Part shown: piece after piece, positions 16,647 through 25,256 of the stretch
Numbering within the stretch: position 1 is the stretch's first letter
How the letters are laid out: the number at the start of each line of letters is the position of its first letter
Assembly (NCBI GenBank): GCA_938028665.1
Contig: CALIMB010000004.1
Location: forward strand, 1-35,104
Direction: 5' to 3'
DNA length: 35,104 nt
From: an uncultured Thermomicrobium sp.
GTDB lineage: Bacteria; Chloroflexota; Chloroflexia; Thermomicrobiales; Thermomicrobiaceae
Program-made: the position numbers and the translations under genes
Notes under the pieces: generated by a model
What the model was told of the DNA's origin: nothing
Seen by the model: the letters and a program-made list of their open reading frames with translations, nothing else
Database searches by the model: none

Positions 16647-17888
16647 TCAAGCTGAGGGTGCTCTCTCCGTAGCTTGCGCCCTAATGAGCTCGTCGAGGCG
16701 CCTAGCCATAGCCCGAGCAAACGCGGGGTCGTTGATATCGGTATCCCACTCGTGCACCTCGACATGCTGGGCAAGATTGGCTTTAAGCGCTTCAATCAGA
16801 GCGCGATCTGCTTCCGGATCGTAGAACGGCTTGCCTTCGACATCAATCGCTGAGAAACCGCGTCGTGGGATGAAGAGAGCTACTGGGCCGCGCGCAGCAT
16901 TCAGCTTGCGCGCGATGATCTGGCCGAGCTCGGCACACTCCTCGCGGGTGGTGCGCATGAGCGTCACAGTGGGATTGTGCTGGTAGAGGCGACGCTGCCG
17001 AAAGCGCTCAGGAACGGTATCAAGCGGGCCGAAGTTGACCATGTCTAGTGCTCCAAGGGAGACAACTTGCGGAATGCCCGCCGCACCAGCCGCTTCCAGT
17101 CGCTCCGGCCCTGCAGAAAGCACACCTCCGACAAGCTCATCTGCGAGCTCCGTGGTCGTAATATCGAGCACACCAGCCAAGAAGCCACCCTTGATGAGTC
17201 CCTCCATTGCTTGACCGCCTGTGCCGGTCGCATGGAAAACTAAGACTTCGTAGCCGCGTGCCTCAAGTTCTTGGCGAGCTTCAGTGACGCAAGGGGTGGT
17301 GACACCGAACATTGTCGCGGCGACAAGCGGTCTACTTGGCACCGTTGGCTGGTAGGTTTCGTAAGCCTGCGCCATACCAGCGATCGCTGCCGCAGCATTG
17401 GTTAAGATACGCTCACTAATCCGGTTTATCCCAGCGATGTCGACCACCGGATAGAGCATGGCGATATCACTGGCTCCAACATACGGCCGAGTGTCACCAG
17501 AGGCGAGGGTCGAGACCATCAACTTTGGGACACCGATCGGGAGCGCACGCATCGCTGCGGTGGCAATTGCTGATCCTCCTGACCCGCCGAGCGCAAGGAT
17601 CGCATGCAAGCGTCCTGCCTGGAAGAGTTCCTGCACGAGGGCTGATACTCCCCGCGCCATGGCAGCGATGGCATACCCGCGGTCAGCACGAGCGACGAGG
17701 TCCGCAAGTTCGACACCACCAGCCCGTGCAACTGTCTCACGGGTGACGTCCGGAACGGTCTCAGGTTCACCAAGAATACCGGCATCCACCAGGATAACCT
17801 CGCAGCCATGCTCGCGGAGGCGCTGTCGCAGAAACGCATACTCCTTCCCCTTGGTATCAAGCGTGCCGATGAGAACGACCGTCGGCAT
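16647..17888 (-). CDS. Tm-1-like/UPF0261 ATP-binding protein
   Basis: The 413-aa protein opens with VVLIGTLDTKGKEYAFLR, the typical UPF0261 start, and contains LALGGSGGSAIATAAMRALPIG, STLASGDTRPYVG, FHATGTGGQAMEGL and AALFIPRRGFSAID-type segments (here VALFIPRRGFS). The family is named after tomato Tm-1, whose N-terminal domain binds nucleotide and viral replicase; the bacterial role is unknown (family knowledge). It starts 14 nt after livF, with GGGAAGGGGG upstream, and precedes the TIM-barrel partner. Its location inside an importer operon implies that the pair metabolises the imported compound or a derivative. Length is normal and the sequence appears intact. Confidence 0.88.
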   Translation of the reverse strand: MPTVVLIGTLDTKGKEYAFLRQRLREHGCEVILVDAGILGEPETVPDVTRETVARAGGVELADLVARADRGYAIAAMARGVSALVQELFQAGRLHAILALGGSGGSAIATAAMRALPIGVPKLMVSTLASGDTRPYVGASDIAMLYPVVDIAGINRISERILTNAAAAIAGMAQAYETYQPTVPSRPLVAATMFGVTTPCVTEARQELEARGYEVLVFHATGTGGQAMEGLIKGGFLAGVLDITTTELADELVGGVLSAGPERLEAAGAAGIPQVVSLGALDMVNFGPLDTVPERFRQRRLYQHNPTVTLMRTTREECAELGQIIARKLNAARGPVALFIPRRGFSAIDVEGKPFYDPEADRALIEALKANLAQHVEVHEWDTDINDPAFARAMARRLDELIRAQATERAPSA

Positions 17889-17902
17889 CCTCGCCCCCTT
17901 CC

Positions 17903-18634
17903 CTAGGCTGCGCGCTGAGCACTCACTCCGAGGTACCGCTGCTGCAACGCTGGATCAGCGAGGAGCATGTCAGAGGTCGTCTCGAGCGCAATCCGCCCGC
18001 TGACCATGATGGCAATGCGCTGAGCGAGAGCGGTGGCGACAGCCAGTCGTTGCTCGACAAGAAGAATAGCAAGCCCGCCTATCACGAGATGTCGAAGAGT
18101 CGCGATGAGGTGCTCGACGATGACCGGAGCGAGCCCCTCAGATGGTTCGTCCATGATTAGGAGCTGCGGGTTGGTGAGGAGTGCACGAGCGATGGCCAGC
18201 ATCTGCTGCTCACCACCAGAAAGCGTACCGGCTGGCTGTCGCCTCCGTTCGGCCAACCGCGGGAAGAGCGCATAGATGCGTTCCGGCGTCCAAGCGTCTC
18301 CCGTGCTCGTGCCACGGCGAGGGACAAGCCGGAGATGTTCCTCAACAGTTAAGGAAGGGAAGATGCGTCGCCCTTGCGGGACGTAACCCACCCCAAGCGC
18401 AGCGATCCGATGCGGCGGCTGACCAATAAGCTGGTGTCCAGCCAAGCGGACAGACCCGCGGACACTCGGCAAAAGACCGGTGAGTGCCAGGCAAAGCGTT
18501 GTTTTCCCCATGCCGTTCCGCCCGAGGACAGCAAGCGGCTCGCGCCCGAGCACCAGATCGATTCCCTGGAGGACATGACTCTGGCCATAATAGGCATGGA
18601 GCCCATGGACTTCAAGAAGCGGTACGCTCGTCAT
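17903..18634 (-). CDS. livF: LivF-type ATPase of a branched-chain amino acid/amide-family importer
   Basis: The 243-aa ABC ATPase has Walker A GRNGMGKTT, signature LSGGEQQML, Walker B LLIMDEPSEGLAP and a downstream EQR switch (LLVEQRLAVA), all typical of LivF. It energises uptake by the LivHM channel at the inner face of the membrane. Its ATG overlaps the livG stop (ATGA), and the Tm-1-like gene follows after 14 nt. Substrates of this family range from Leu/Ile/Val to amides, urea and aromatic acids, so the name does not fix the substrate. Confidence 0.93.
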   Translation of the reverse strand: MTSVPLLEVHGLHAYYGQSHVLQGIDLVLGREPLAVLGRNGMGKTTLCLALTGLLPSVRGSVRLAGHQLIGQPPHRIAALGVGYVPQGRRIFPSLTVEEHLRLVPRRGTSTGDAWTPERIYALFPRLAERRRQPAGTLSGGEQQMLAIARALLTNPQLLIMDEPSEGLAPVIVEHLIATLRHLVIGGLAILLVEQRLAVATALAQRIAIMVSGRIALETTSDMLLADPALQQRYLGVSAQRAA

Positions 18635-19407
18635 TGGGTCCCCCCGAGATAGATCTGTTGCACGGTCGCGTTCCTGGCGATTTCGCCCGGTGTTCCCTCA
18701 GCAATGACACGCCCCTCGTGGAGCACCGTTACACGCTGTGCTACTTGGAACGCTACATCCATGTCGTGCTCGATGAGCAGAACCGTCATCGTGGGCTCCA
18801 GTGCGAGGAGAAGCGCACTCAACTGCTCCCGTTCACCGGGAGAGAGGCCGGCAGCAGGCTCATCGAGGAGTAGGAGCTTCGGTCGGCTTGCGAGCGCCAT
18901 CCCTAACTCCAGTTGCCGTTGCTCCCCGTGCGAGAGCGCGGCCGCAAGTGCGTGCAAGGCATGGCGGAGGCCAACCTGTTCTGCGAGCCGCTCAACCTCC
19001 ACGCGCTCAGGATCCTGAGCCCTTGGCCGGCGCAGACTAAGTCGCCACGGTTGGACACCTCGAATGGCGAGATAGAGATTATCGGCAACGCTTAGACGCG
19101 GGAAAATGAGAGGGGTCTGATAGGTGCGTGCCAGGCCGAGCCGGATACGGTGGTGGGGTGGCAGACGCGTAACGTCACGCCCGAAGAAGCGAATTGTGCC
19201 GGTCGTAGGCCGGAGTTCCCCAGTGATCACGTTGAAGAGGGTCGTCTTCCCTGCGCCGTTGGGACCAATAATAGCACGTCGTTCGCCCGGCTCGAGGGCG
19301 AGCCAGACATCGCGCACCGCGACGAGTCCACCGAAGTGGCGGCTCACGCCCTGGAGCTCCAGGGCATGAGCCGCAGTTTGCGGGCGATGCACCTCAACAG
19401 CGATCAT
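18631..19407 (-). CDS. livG: LivG-type ATPase of the same importer
   Basis: The 258-aa ABC ATPase has Walker A GPNGAGKTTLF, the LivG-specific long insert (GLARTYQTPLIFPRLSVADN), signature LSHGEQRQLE (a common LivG variant), Walker B LLLLDEPAAGLSP, and the switch IEHDMDVAF. The ATG at 19407 lies four bases after the stop of the binding protein. The frame extends upstream to 19536 but would overlap that gene by more than 100 nt. There is no clear Shine-Dalgarno site, which is consistent with translational coupling. It pairs with LivF on the LivHM membrane subunits. Confidence 0.93.
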   Translation of the reverse strand: MIAVEVHRPQTAAHALELQGVSRHFGGLVAVRDVWLALEPGERRAIIGPNGAGKTTLFNVITGELRPTTGTIRFFGRDVTRLPPHHRIRLGLARTYQTPLIFPRLSVADNLYLAIRGVQPWRLSLRRPRAQDPERVEVERLAEQVGLRHALHALAAALSHGEQRQLELGMALASRPKLLLLDEPAAGLSPGEREQLSALLLALEPTMTVLLIEHDMDVAFQVAQRVTVLHEGRVIAEGTPGEIARNATVQQIYLGGTQ

Positions 19408-19411
19408 GTTT

Positions 19412-20839
19412 TCAAGACCCAAAGGTTTGCTTAATCTTCTGGCAGGTCGGGTTGTCACGCGTGAATGAGCCAAGCGAGAGGTACTTGTCCTCGGGCAGTC
19501 CAAGCGTCTGGTTGACCCCTTCGACCACCTTGACAAGCTTATTGTACAAGGTACCGTTTGGTCCCTCAGCCACCTCAGTCACGAAGTTGTTGGCAATCGC
19601 CTGGCGATTCTTGTCCAGCTTGATATGGCCAGTGGGGCCGTCAAACTCCACCTTGGCAAGCGCAGCCTGAAGCTTCTTCTGTCCATCGCTTAGGTCCGCA
19701 TTGACAGCTCGGAGACCCAGGAGCAAGCCTTTGGCATTGACGTAGTAGCCCCAGCAGAAGAGCGATGGCGTGCTGAGGCCCTGTGGGAACTGCTTCCGAT
19801 AGGTCTCTACCCAGGATTGCCATGCCGGATCAGGATTGTCAGCTGCTACCGGTCCAGCCCCCGGAATGCCGATGACGCGCTCGCGGAGTGGTCCCTTGGT
19901 CTCCAGGACATTCTGGTCAACGGTCGAGCTCCCGCCGATGAGCGCCGCCTTGCCGCCAAATTCAGCATATGCTTTCAGAAAGTTGACCGCATCTGAACCA
20001 CCAAGGATCACATAGATCGCATCGATGTCGCTAGGCATCGAGGTGATGACCGAGCTGTAATCTTTCGTACCAATTGGTACCCAGAACTGTGCAACCACGT
20101 CACCACCGAGCCGACAGAACTCCAAGAGAAATCCAGCCACTTGGCTGTAGGGGTAGGAGTAGTCCTCACCCAGCGTAGCAACACGTCGGTATCCCTTGAC
20201 CTCGTAACAATATGTTCCAAGTCCAGCCATCCATTGGACACCGTCGGTTGAGAAGCGGAAGAAGTTGGGAGCCGGATCGCGCAGCGTTGTGTCCTGGGCA
20301 GCCGAGGTACCGTTGACGATGGTCTTATCGGGGACCGTCTTAGCATAGTCGCGCAGTGCTAACCCTTCGTCCCCGGAGAGCGGTCCGACAATGCAGTCGA
20401 CTTTATCCTGCTCGATTAGCTTCCGAGCCTTCTCACGAGCAACTTGGGGTGTTGCATCCGTGCTCTCTTTGACGAGCCGAATCTTCTTGCCAGCGATGGC
20501 TCCGCCAAACTCGGCCACAGCGAGCTCGACACCGCGAACAGCTTCCTCACCGTACAGCGCGAAGGCTCCTTCCAGCGTTGCGAGGATACCAATGACAATC
20601 TCACCGGCGGCCGGCCCAACCGTGATTGTCGGGCTGGGCGCTGCAGCTGGCGTCGCTGGCGGAGCAGTCGGTGAAGCAACCGCAGCTGGCGTGGGGCTGG
20701 CAGCTGGTGGCGCGGGAGTTGGCGTCGCCTGCTGGCCGGCACACGCCGCTAACAGAGCTGACGCAGAGGCTGCCAGACCGAACAGTCCCGCGCGCCGAAG
20801 GAGCGCTCGACGGCTGAACCGGGGTTCCTGCACGTTCAT
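19412..20839 (-). CDS. Substrate-binding lipoprotein of the liv-type importer
   Basis: The 475-aa protein begins with a twin-arginine-like SRRALLRRAG segment, a hydrophobic stretch and the lipobox LLAAC (C33), then an Ala/Pro/Thr linker of about 50 residues, as expected for a surface-anchored lipoprotein. From about residue 90 (EIVIGILATLEGAFALYGEE) it is a Peripla_BP_6 fold, with the VDCIVGPLSGDEGLALRDYA and GSSTVDQNVL regions. It would capture the substrate outside the membrane and deliver it to LivHM. The start at 20839 is preceded by GAGGAGGAG; the frame extends to 20908 without need. It lies 78 nt after livM and 4 nt before livG. The binding domain is typical of the amide/branched-chain class; the ligand is unknown. 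Confidence 0.92.
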   Translation of the reverse strand: MNVQEPRFSRRALLRRAGLFGLAASASALLAACAGQQATPTPAPPAASPTPAAVASPTAPPATPAAAPSPTITVGPAAGEIVIGILATLEGAFALYGEEAVRGVELAVAEFGGAIAGKKIRLVKESTDATPQVAREKARKLIEQDKVDCIVGPLSGDEGLALRDYAKTVPDKTIVNGTSAAQDTTLRDPAPNFFRFSTDGVQWMAGLGTYCYEVKGYRRVATLGEDYSYPYSQVAGFLLEFCRLGGDVVAQFWVPIGTKDYSSVITSMPSDIDAIYVILGGSDAVNFLKAYAEFGGKAALIGGSSTVDQNVLETKGPLRERVIGIPGAGPVAADNPDPAWQSWVETYRKQFPQGLSTPSLFCWGYYVNAKGLLLGLRAVNADLSDGQKKLQAALAKVEFDGPTGHIKLDKNRQAIANNFVTEVAEGPNGTLYNKLVKVVEGVNQTLGLPEDKYLSLGSFTRDNPTCQKIKQTFGS

Positions 20840-20917
20840 CGTTCTCCTCCTCTCCTCCTGGCCTTCGGATCGCCAGATCGGCTTCTCAGATGCAACACGA
20901 GAAGACACCTCCCTTCG

Positions 20918-21895
20918 CTAGAAGCCGGCATGACGCGACGGTGCGAGACGCGCAAGGAGTGTGCGGCGCAGCAAGGACCAAAGGCGCAACACGATGCCGC
21001 TCAGCCCTTCGGGGGAGAACAGGACGATCGCAAGAAAGGTCAGCCCGATCAGAGTGTTGAAGCGCTGGGTAAATGAGCTCGCGAAATTAGTGACGAGAAC
21101 GAAGACCAACGCACCGAGAAATGCGCCCTCGGCGTAAGCCAGACCACCGATCACCGCAATAACAAGGATATTAATGAGTCGGGTGAGATCGATTGTCGTT
21201 GGTGAGATAGCTCCGTTGTACCAGACGAGGAGCAGACCACCGATTCCGGCCAGAAAACCGGCGACGGTGAACGCCGTCACGCGATGGAGCGCAACATTAT
21301 AGCCCAGAGTACTCAAGCGCCGCGGGTTATCACGCAGCGCCTGTAGGGCCAACCCGAAAGGTGTGCCAGCGAGATAGCGAACAAATCCATAGGTCACAAG
21401 ACCAATCGTGAGACAGAAGTAGTAGAAGAGCGTACGCTCTCCGAGAGAATGGCCAAAGAGCTCCGGAGCACGAATACCGAGGATACCGGTGTGACCGCCA
21501 AAGATCGAACGATTCTGGTTGGCAAGGGCATAGACGACCATGCCAAGCGCGACCGTGATCATAAGGAAGTAGATACCAGTCGAACGCACTGCAATAAGCC
21601 CGAAAGCGAGTGCGGCGAGCGTGGCAACAGTAAGTCCTCCCAGGACGCCGATCCACCACGGCTGTCCAAGAGTGCTGGTCAGATAGCCATAGCCATAACC
21701 GGCCAGGCCTGCCAGCGTCATCTGCGCTAGGGAGACCATCCCGCCATAACCAGCAAGTAAGGAGAGACTGAGCGCGATCACACCCAAGCACAGTGCGGGG
21801 GTAACAATGCGCCCGACAAAGTAGGCACTACCCCACAGGGGAAACGTTGCAAAGCAGAGAAGAACCAGTGCTCCCACGAGCCACAGCTTCCTCAC
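20918..21895 (-). CDS. livM: LivM-type membrane subunit
   Basis: The 325-aa polytopic membrane protein has the conserved LivM segments SLLAGYGGMVSLAQMTLAG, NQNRSIFGGHTGILGI, a loop with LQALRDNPRRLSTLGYN (the cytoplasmic coupling helix that docks on the ATPases), and GLAYAEGAFLGA near the end. It starts at GTG 21895, overlapping the livH stop as GTGA. With LivH it forms the transport channel in the cytoplasmic membrane. Confidence 0.92.
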   Translation of the reverse strand: MRKLWLVGALVLLCFATFPLWGSAYFVGRIVTPALCLGVIALSLSLLAGYGGMVSLAQMTLAGLAGYGYGYLTSTLGQPWWIGVLGGLTVATLAALAFGLIAVRSTGIYFLMITVALGMVVYALANQNRSIFGGHTGILGIRAPELFGHSLGERTLFYYFCLTIGLVTYGFVRYLAGTPFGLALQALRDNPRRLSTLGYNVALHRVTAFTVAGFLAGIGGLLLVWYNGAISPTTIDLTRLINILVIAVIGGLAYAEGAFLGALVFVLVTNFASSFTQRFNTLIGLTFLAIVLFSPEGLSGIVLRLWSLLRRTLLARLAPSRHAGF

Positions 21896-22761
21896 GCCGG
21901 CCTCCCAAAGAGTCCCTGTGGACGGAGTGCGAGCACCACAACCATCAGCAGAAAGCTCACAATCGCTGCATACGTGGGAAAGAGCGCAAGGCTGTACTGC
22001 TCGACGAGCGCGACGAGCACCGCAGCGACCGCCGTACCTGGCAGACTTCCCATTCCGCCAACAATGACCACGATGAGTGATGCCAAGAGATACCGTGCGT
22101 CTTCTCCCGAGGAGATCGAGAGCACCGAACCACCGATCACCCCAGCAAGCCCCGCCAGCCCAGCACCGATCGCGAACATGAGCGCAAAGAGACGCTGCAC
22201 GTCAATGCCGACCGCCGCAACCATGTCACGGTCGTCGATGGCGGCACGCACAATGATCCCAAGGCGGGTGCGCGCAAGGACAAACCACACTACAAGCCCG
22301 AGCACAATGGCGAAGGCAAGCACAAAGAGGCGATAGCGCGGGTAGCCGACATCCAGCAGCGGGATACGCAGGCCACCCGTAATCACTTTGGGCGGGGAAA
22401 AGTCATACGTGAAGCCACCCCAACGCGCCAGCATGAGATCGGCAGCAACGATCGAGACGCCGATGGTCACCAGCGCCTCACGCAGCTCCTGACCATGGAT
22501 GCGCTGCAGCAGACCGAGTTGCAGCACCAAGCCAGCAAGAGCGGTGACGAGCAGCGCCGCAAAAGCGCCGAGCACCCAACTCCCCGTCCGATCAGCGACA
22601 CTCCAACCGAGGTAGCCACCGAACAGGTAGAGCGATCCGTGGGCAAGATTAACCACGCGGAGCACTCCGAAGATCAGCGTGAACCCGATGGCAACGATGA
22701 AATACAGTGCCGCCAGCGTCAAACCGTTCAGCGTAACGGTCACAAACTGGGGCCAGCTCAT
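21892..22761 (-). CDS. livH: LivH-type membrane subunit, first gene of the importer operon
   Basis: The 289-aa polytopic membrane protein has LivH landmarks: LNGLTLAALYFIVAIGFTLI and FGVLRVVNLAHGSLYLFGGY at the start, the coupling loop GIIVRAAIDDRDMVAAVGI, and GGMGSLPGTAVAAVLVALVE. A ribosome site (GGAGAGG) precedes the ATG at 22761. It heads a minus-strand operon running to 15771, driven by a strong predicted promoter about 70 nt upstream. It is divergent from the VOC/SDR pair. Confidence 0.92.
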   Translation of the reverse strand: MSWPQFVTVTLNGLTLAALYFIVAIGFTLIFGVLRVVNLAHGSLYLFGGYLGWSVADRTGSWVLGAFAALLVTALAGLVLQLGLLQRIHGQELREALVTIGVSIVAADLMLARWGGFTYDFSPPKVITGGLRIPLLDVGYPRYRLFVLAFAIVLGLVVWFVLARTRLGIIVRAAIDDRDMVAAVGIDVQRLFALMFAIGAGLAGLAGVIGGSVLSISSGEDARYLLASLIVVIVGGMGSLPGTAVAAVLVALVEQYSLALFPTYAAIVSFLLMVVVLALRPQGLFGRPA

Positions 22762-22821
22762 CGCCTCTCCTGCCGTTCCGGATCATCGTGCATGGCCACG
22801 ACCCTTACCTTGCGGATCTGC

Positions 22822-22835
22822 GATTATCGATTATC
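22822..22835. promoter_or_regulatory. Near-palindrome overlapping the liv promoter -10
   Basis: GATTATCGATTATC is symmetrical except for one T/A pair (12 of 14 positions) and is centred on ATCGAT. It overlaps the predicted -10 of the liv operon. It shares the AATCGAT core (minus strand) with the perfect palindrome at the gntR promoter, so binding by the same GntR protein is plausible. Confidence 0.5.
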
Positions 22836-22861
22836 GTAAGAGCAAATGACGTCGCTGTCAA
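22833..22861 (-). promoter_or_regulatory. Sigma70-type promoter of the liv/Tm-1 operon
   Basis: The minus strand reads TTGACA (22856-22861), a 17-nt spacer and TACGAT (22833-22838), the latter matching four of six consensus bases. The predicted start is about 65 nt before the livH ATG. The geometry is identical to that of the gntR promoter. Confidence 0.7.
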
Positions 22862-23375
22862 GGGGGAGACAGACTGGACCTGGCACCATTCCCTTCTGAA
22901 AACGCTCGCCCCGCTGCGCAACAGCCGGGCAGCTCGGCAGGTAGAGGCAGACGGCACGATGGCAAGCTGTCGACGAAACGTGTCTTTTTCTGATGCAACG
23001 CCTCCTGATCGCCTCTCCGAGGTGAGGGGTTTAAGCCGTTTTGCGGACCCGAAGCTGTGTACTCACCTTGCGCGTTTTCTTCCCAATAGGGTGCCAGGAT
23101 GCTCGGCCAACGCCGACCACCACGATCCGCTCCCTCCTTTACCCATCGTTTGCCTCCGATTGTGGTCAGCGCAACCAGCTATGGGCCGTGATTTAGGAGC
23201 TCGGCGGCCTTCCCGCAAGAAGGTGTGCACGAGGCCCCCGTACGGGGGGCTGACATGACGGAAGAGCTCCAGGAAGCAGCAGCTGGTCACGTCTGGTGGA
23301 TGCGATGATCGCACCAGAGGAGAACAATGACCGTTGTCGGTCGTGTTGGAGAGTAGAGATGCAGGAGGTGAAGAT
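22862..23375. other. 514-nt divergent intergenic region
   Basis: This lies between the liv promoter and the VOC gene. No coding frame is convincing. It contains the GC-rich palindrome at 23235-23248 and a CCTC/GAGG stem near 23011-23028. I could not pick a clear promoter for the VOC gene. Confidence 0.4.
23235..23248. repeat. GC-rich perfect palindrome
   Basis: CCCCCGTACGGGGG is a perfect 14-nt palindrome about 130 nt upstream of the VOC start. It could be an operator or the stem of a short hairpin; there is no following T-run. Confidence 0.4.
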
Positions 23376-23750
23376 ATGGCCACGCTGAAGCGTATCCAAC
23401 ACGTTTCGATCACTGCACCGCTCGACGGGACGGAGATTGCCCGCGCTTTCTACGGTGGCGTGCTCGGTCTCCGGGAGAAGCCGGTGCCAGAGAATCTGGC
23501 CGGACTCAACATCCTGCTCTGGTTCGATGTCGGGCCGAGCGAGCTGCACATTGTTGCGGAGGATGACGAGACACGTGGTCGCTCGCGGCGCCATCTCTGT
23601 TTCGAAGTTGACGACCTTGCAACAATCCGCACTCGGCTAGCCGAGGCCGGATACCAACCCTATGACGCGACACCAATCCCAGGACGGCCCCGCTTCTTCT
23701 GTCGTGACCCATTCGGGAACTTGTTTGAGTTTATGGTCTTTGCTGAGTAG
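23376..23750 (+). CDS. VOC-family (glyoxalase/dioxygenase fold) protein
   Basis: The 124-aa single-domain protein has two babbb modules. Probable metal ligands are H9 (RIQHVSI), the H/E of ELHIV, the His of RRHLCFEV and the Glu of NLFEFMVF. DPFGNLFEF is the standard C-terminal motif. Family members include lyases, isomerases, ring-cleavage dioxygenases and resistance proteins (family knowledge). The start at 23376 has GGAGGTGAAG upstream; the frame extends to 23334 without a ribosome site. It is divergent from the liv operon and 430 nt upstream of the SDR gene. Cotranscription with the SDR is possible but the gap is large. Confidence 0.85.
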   Translation: MATLKRIQHVSITAPLDGTEIARAFYGGVLGLREKPVPENLAGLNILLWFDVGPSELHIVAEDDETRGRSRRHLCFEVDDLATIRTRLAEAGYQPYDATPIPGRPRFFCRDPFGNLFEFMVFAE

Positions 23751-24180
23751 TGGTGAGAGTGAGTCGGTAGCGAGCAGTACGGTCGTCAGCACACCATTGC
23801 GGTGCAGGAGCTCCCGATGCCGGAAGAGGTGCCGCGGATAGACGGACCCGTGGCGACAGTAATCTCTTCTGGACCGGAGAGCATCCTCAGCTAGTACTGC
23901 TCCGAGCACTTGAGATCTCTCCTCACACTGGCAGAACCCAAAGAGATGCGCGGCGTGGGAGAGATGAGCGAGGGAAGGGGGAAGAAGCTCAGCTTCGGCT
24001 GCTGCCAGCTCGGTGTGAGACATTCCGCCTAGGGAGAACAGCGTGCTCAGCGCTCCTCTGGTGGGGCCACACGCCCCACATTGGCTTGTCAACACCCGCT
24101 GCTCGGCTCATACTCGCAAGGGGTGCGAGGAGGCGCCGGCCAGGGCTGCCCGGCGCTCTGCTTTCAGTGGGAGGTGCGTG
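23751..24180. other. 430-nt gap between the VOC and SDR genes
   Basis: Open frames here give Cys/His/Arg-rich translations without motifs. The SDR frame extends back to 24043, but the usual SDR start with GGGAGG upstream is at 24181. No terminator or promoter was identified. Confidence 0.4.
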
Positions 24181-24972
24181 ATGGATTTGGGGCTCCGCGG
24201 GAAGGTCGCGATGGTGGCAGCAGCTAGTCAAGGTCTCGGCAAGGCCGTGGCGCTGGGCTTTGCGCGCGAAGGGGCGAACCTCGCGATCTGTAGCCGGAAC
24301 GAGACCGCACTCGAAGTGGTGGCCAAGGCCACGCGTGCTTATGGGGTGGATACGTTGGCAGTTCCGGCAGACGTGACACGCGCCGAGGACATCACGCGCT
24401 TTATCGAGCGCACGGTCTCCCACTTCGGCGGCATCGACATCTTGGTGACGAACGCCGGGGGTCCACCGGCCGGCACGTTCCAAGATTTTCCAGACGATGC
24501 TGCCTGGCAGGCAGCGTTCGAGCTGACGCTGATGAGCGCGGTACGCCTAATTCGCGGCGTGCTCCCCTCGATGCGGGCACGCGGAGGTGGCGCCATCATC
24601 GTGATGACCTCGTCCTCAATCAAAGTACCGATCCCCAACCTTATCCTATCCAATGTCTTCCGGGCGGGAGTTGCAGCACTGGCGAAGACACTGGCCGAGG
24701 AATTTGCTCCGTATAACATCCGCGTCAACAACGTGCTGCCGGGACGGATTGCCACGGAGCGGCTACTCTACCTCGATCAAGTTACCGCTGAGCGGGCAGG
24801 AGTCTCTGTCGAGGAAGTCCGCCAGCGGACAATCGCAGAGATCCCGCTGGGTCGATACGGTGACCCTGAAGAGTTCGCCAACGCGGTCGTCTTCCTGGCC
24901 TCAGAGCGCGCAAGCTACATTACTGGCGCCTCACTCCAGGTGGACGGCGGCTATATCAAGTGCATCTACTGA
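24181..24972 (+). CDS. Short-chain dehydrogenase/reductase with non-canonical active site
   Basis: The 263-aa Rossmann protein has the nucleotide-binding glycine motif AAASQGLG (13-20, in place of TGASxGIG), NAGG at 91-94, the catalytic-type serine in MTSSS (144-146), and a C-terminal YITGASLQVDGGY typical of FabG-like SDRs. Where YxxxK normally lies, the sequence reads LSNVFRAGV, so Tyr is replaced by Ser (S157) and Lys by Arg (R161). The start at 24181 has GGGAGG six bases upstream. A 7-bp stem (24971-24991) follows the stop codon. The following 284 nt, to the convergent ECF gene, hold no evident gene. The substrate is unknown, and so is whether it is an active oxidoreductase. Confidence 0.88.
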   Translation: MDLGLRGKVAMVAAASQGLGKAVALGFAREGANLAICSRNETALEVVAKATRAYGVDTLAVPADVTRAEDITRFIERTVSHFGGIDILVTNAGGPPAGTFQDFPDDAAWQAAFELTLMSAVRLIRGVLPSMRARGGGAIIVMTSSSIKVPIPNLILSNVFRAGVAALAKTLAEEFAPYNIRVNNVLPGRIATERLLYLDQVTAERAGVSVEEVRQRTIAEIPLGRYGDPEEFANAVVFLASERASYITGASLQVDGGYIKCIY

Positions 24973-25256
24973 GCGACGTGCTTGGTCGCTCAATGAGCGA
25001 TCAAAGGAGCGCATGTACTGCAACGGTGCACCGGGGAAGGTTGCCTGCCGAAGCATGCCGGCAGTGGCGCACCACTGCTTGAGGCGCTGTTCCAGCCGCA
25101 AATCGCCGATCGGCGTCGCACAACTGGCGACCGTTGGTTCAGTCCTCTACGCGGAAGAGGGTGATATCCGCTTCGACCACCGAAGCTGATGCGTCGCGCA
25201 TCGGACACGCGCACTCTCTTGAGTGGACCATGATGGCAGAGTGACCGGTACGGGCC

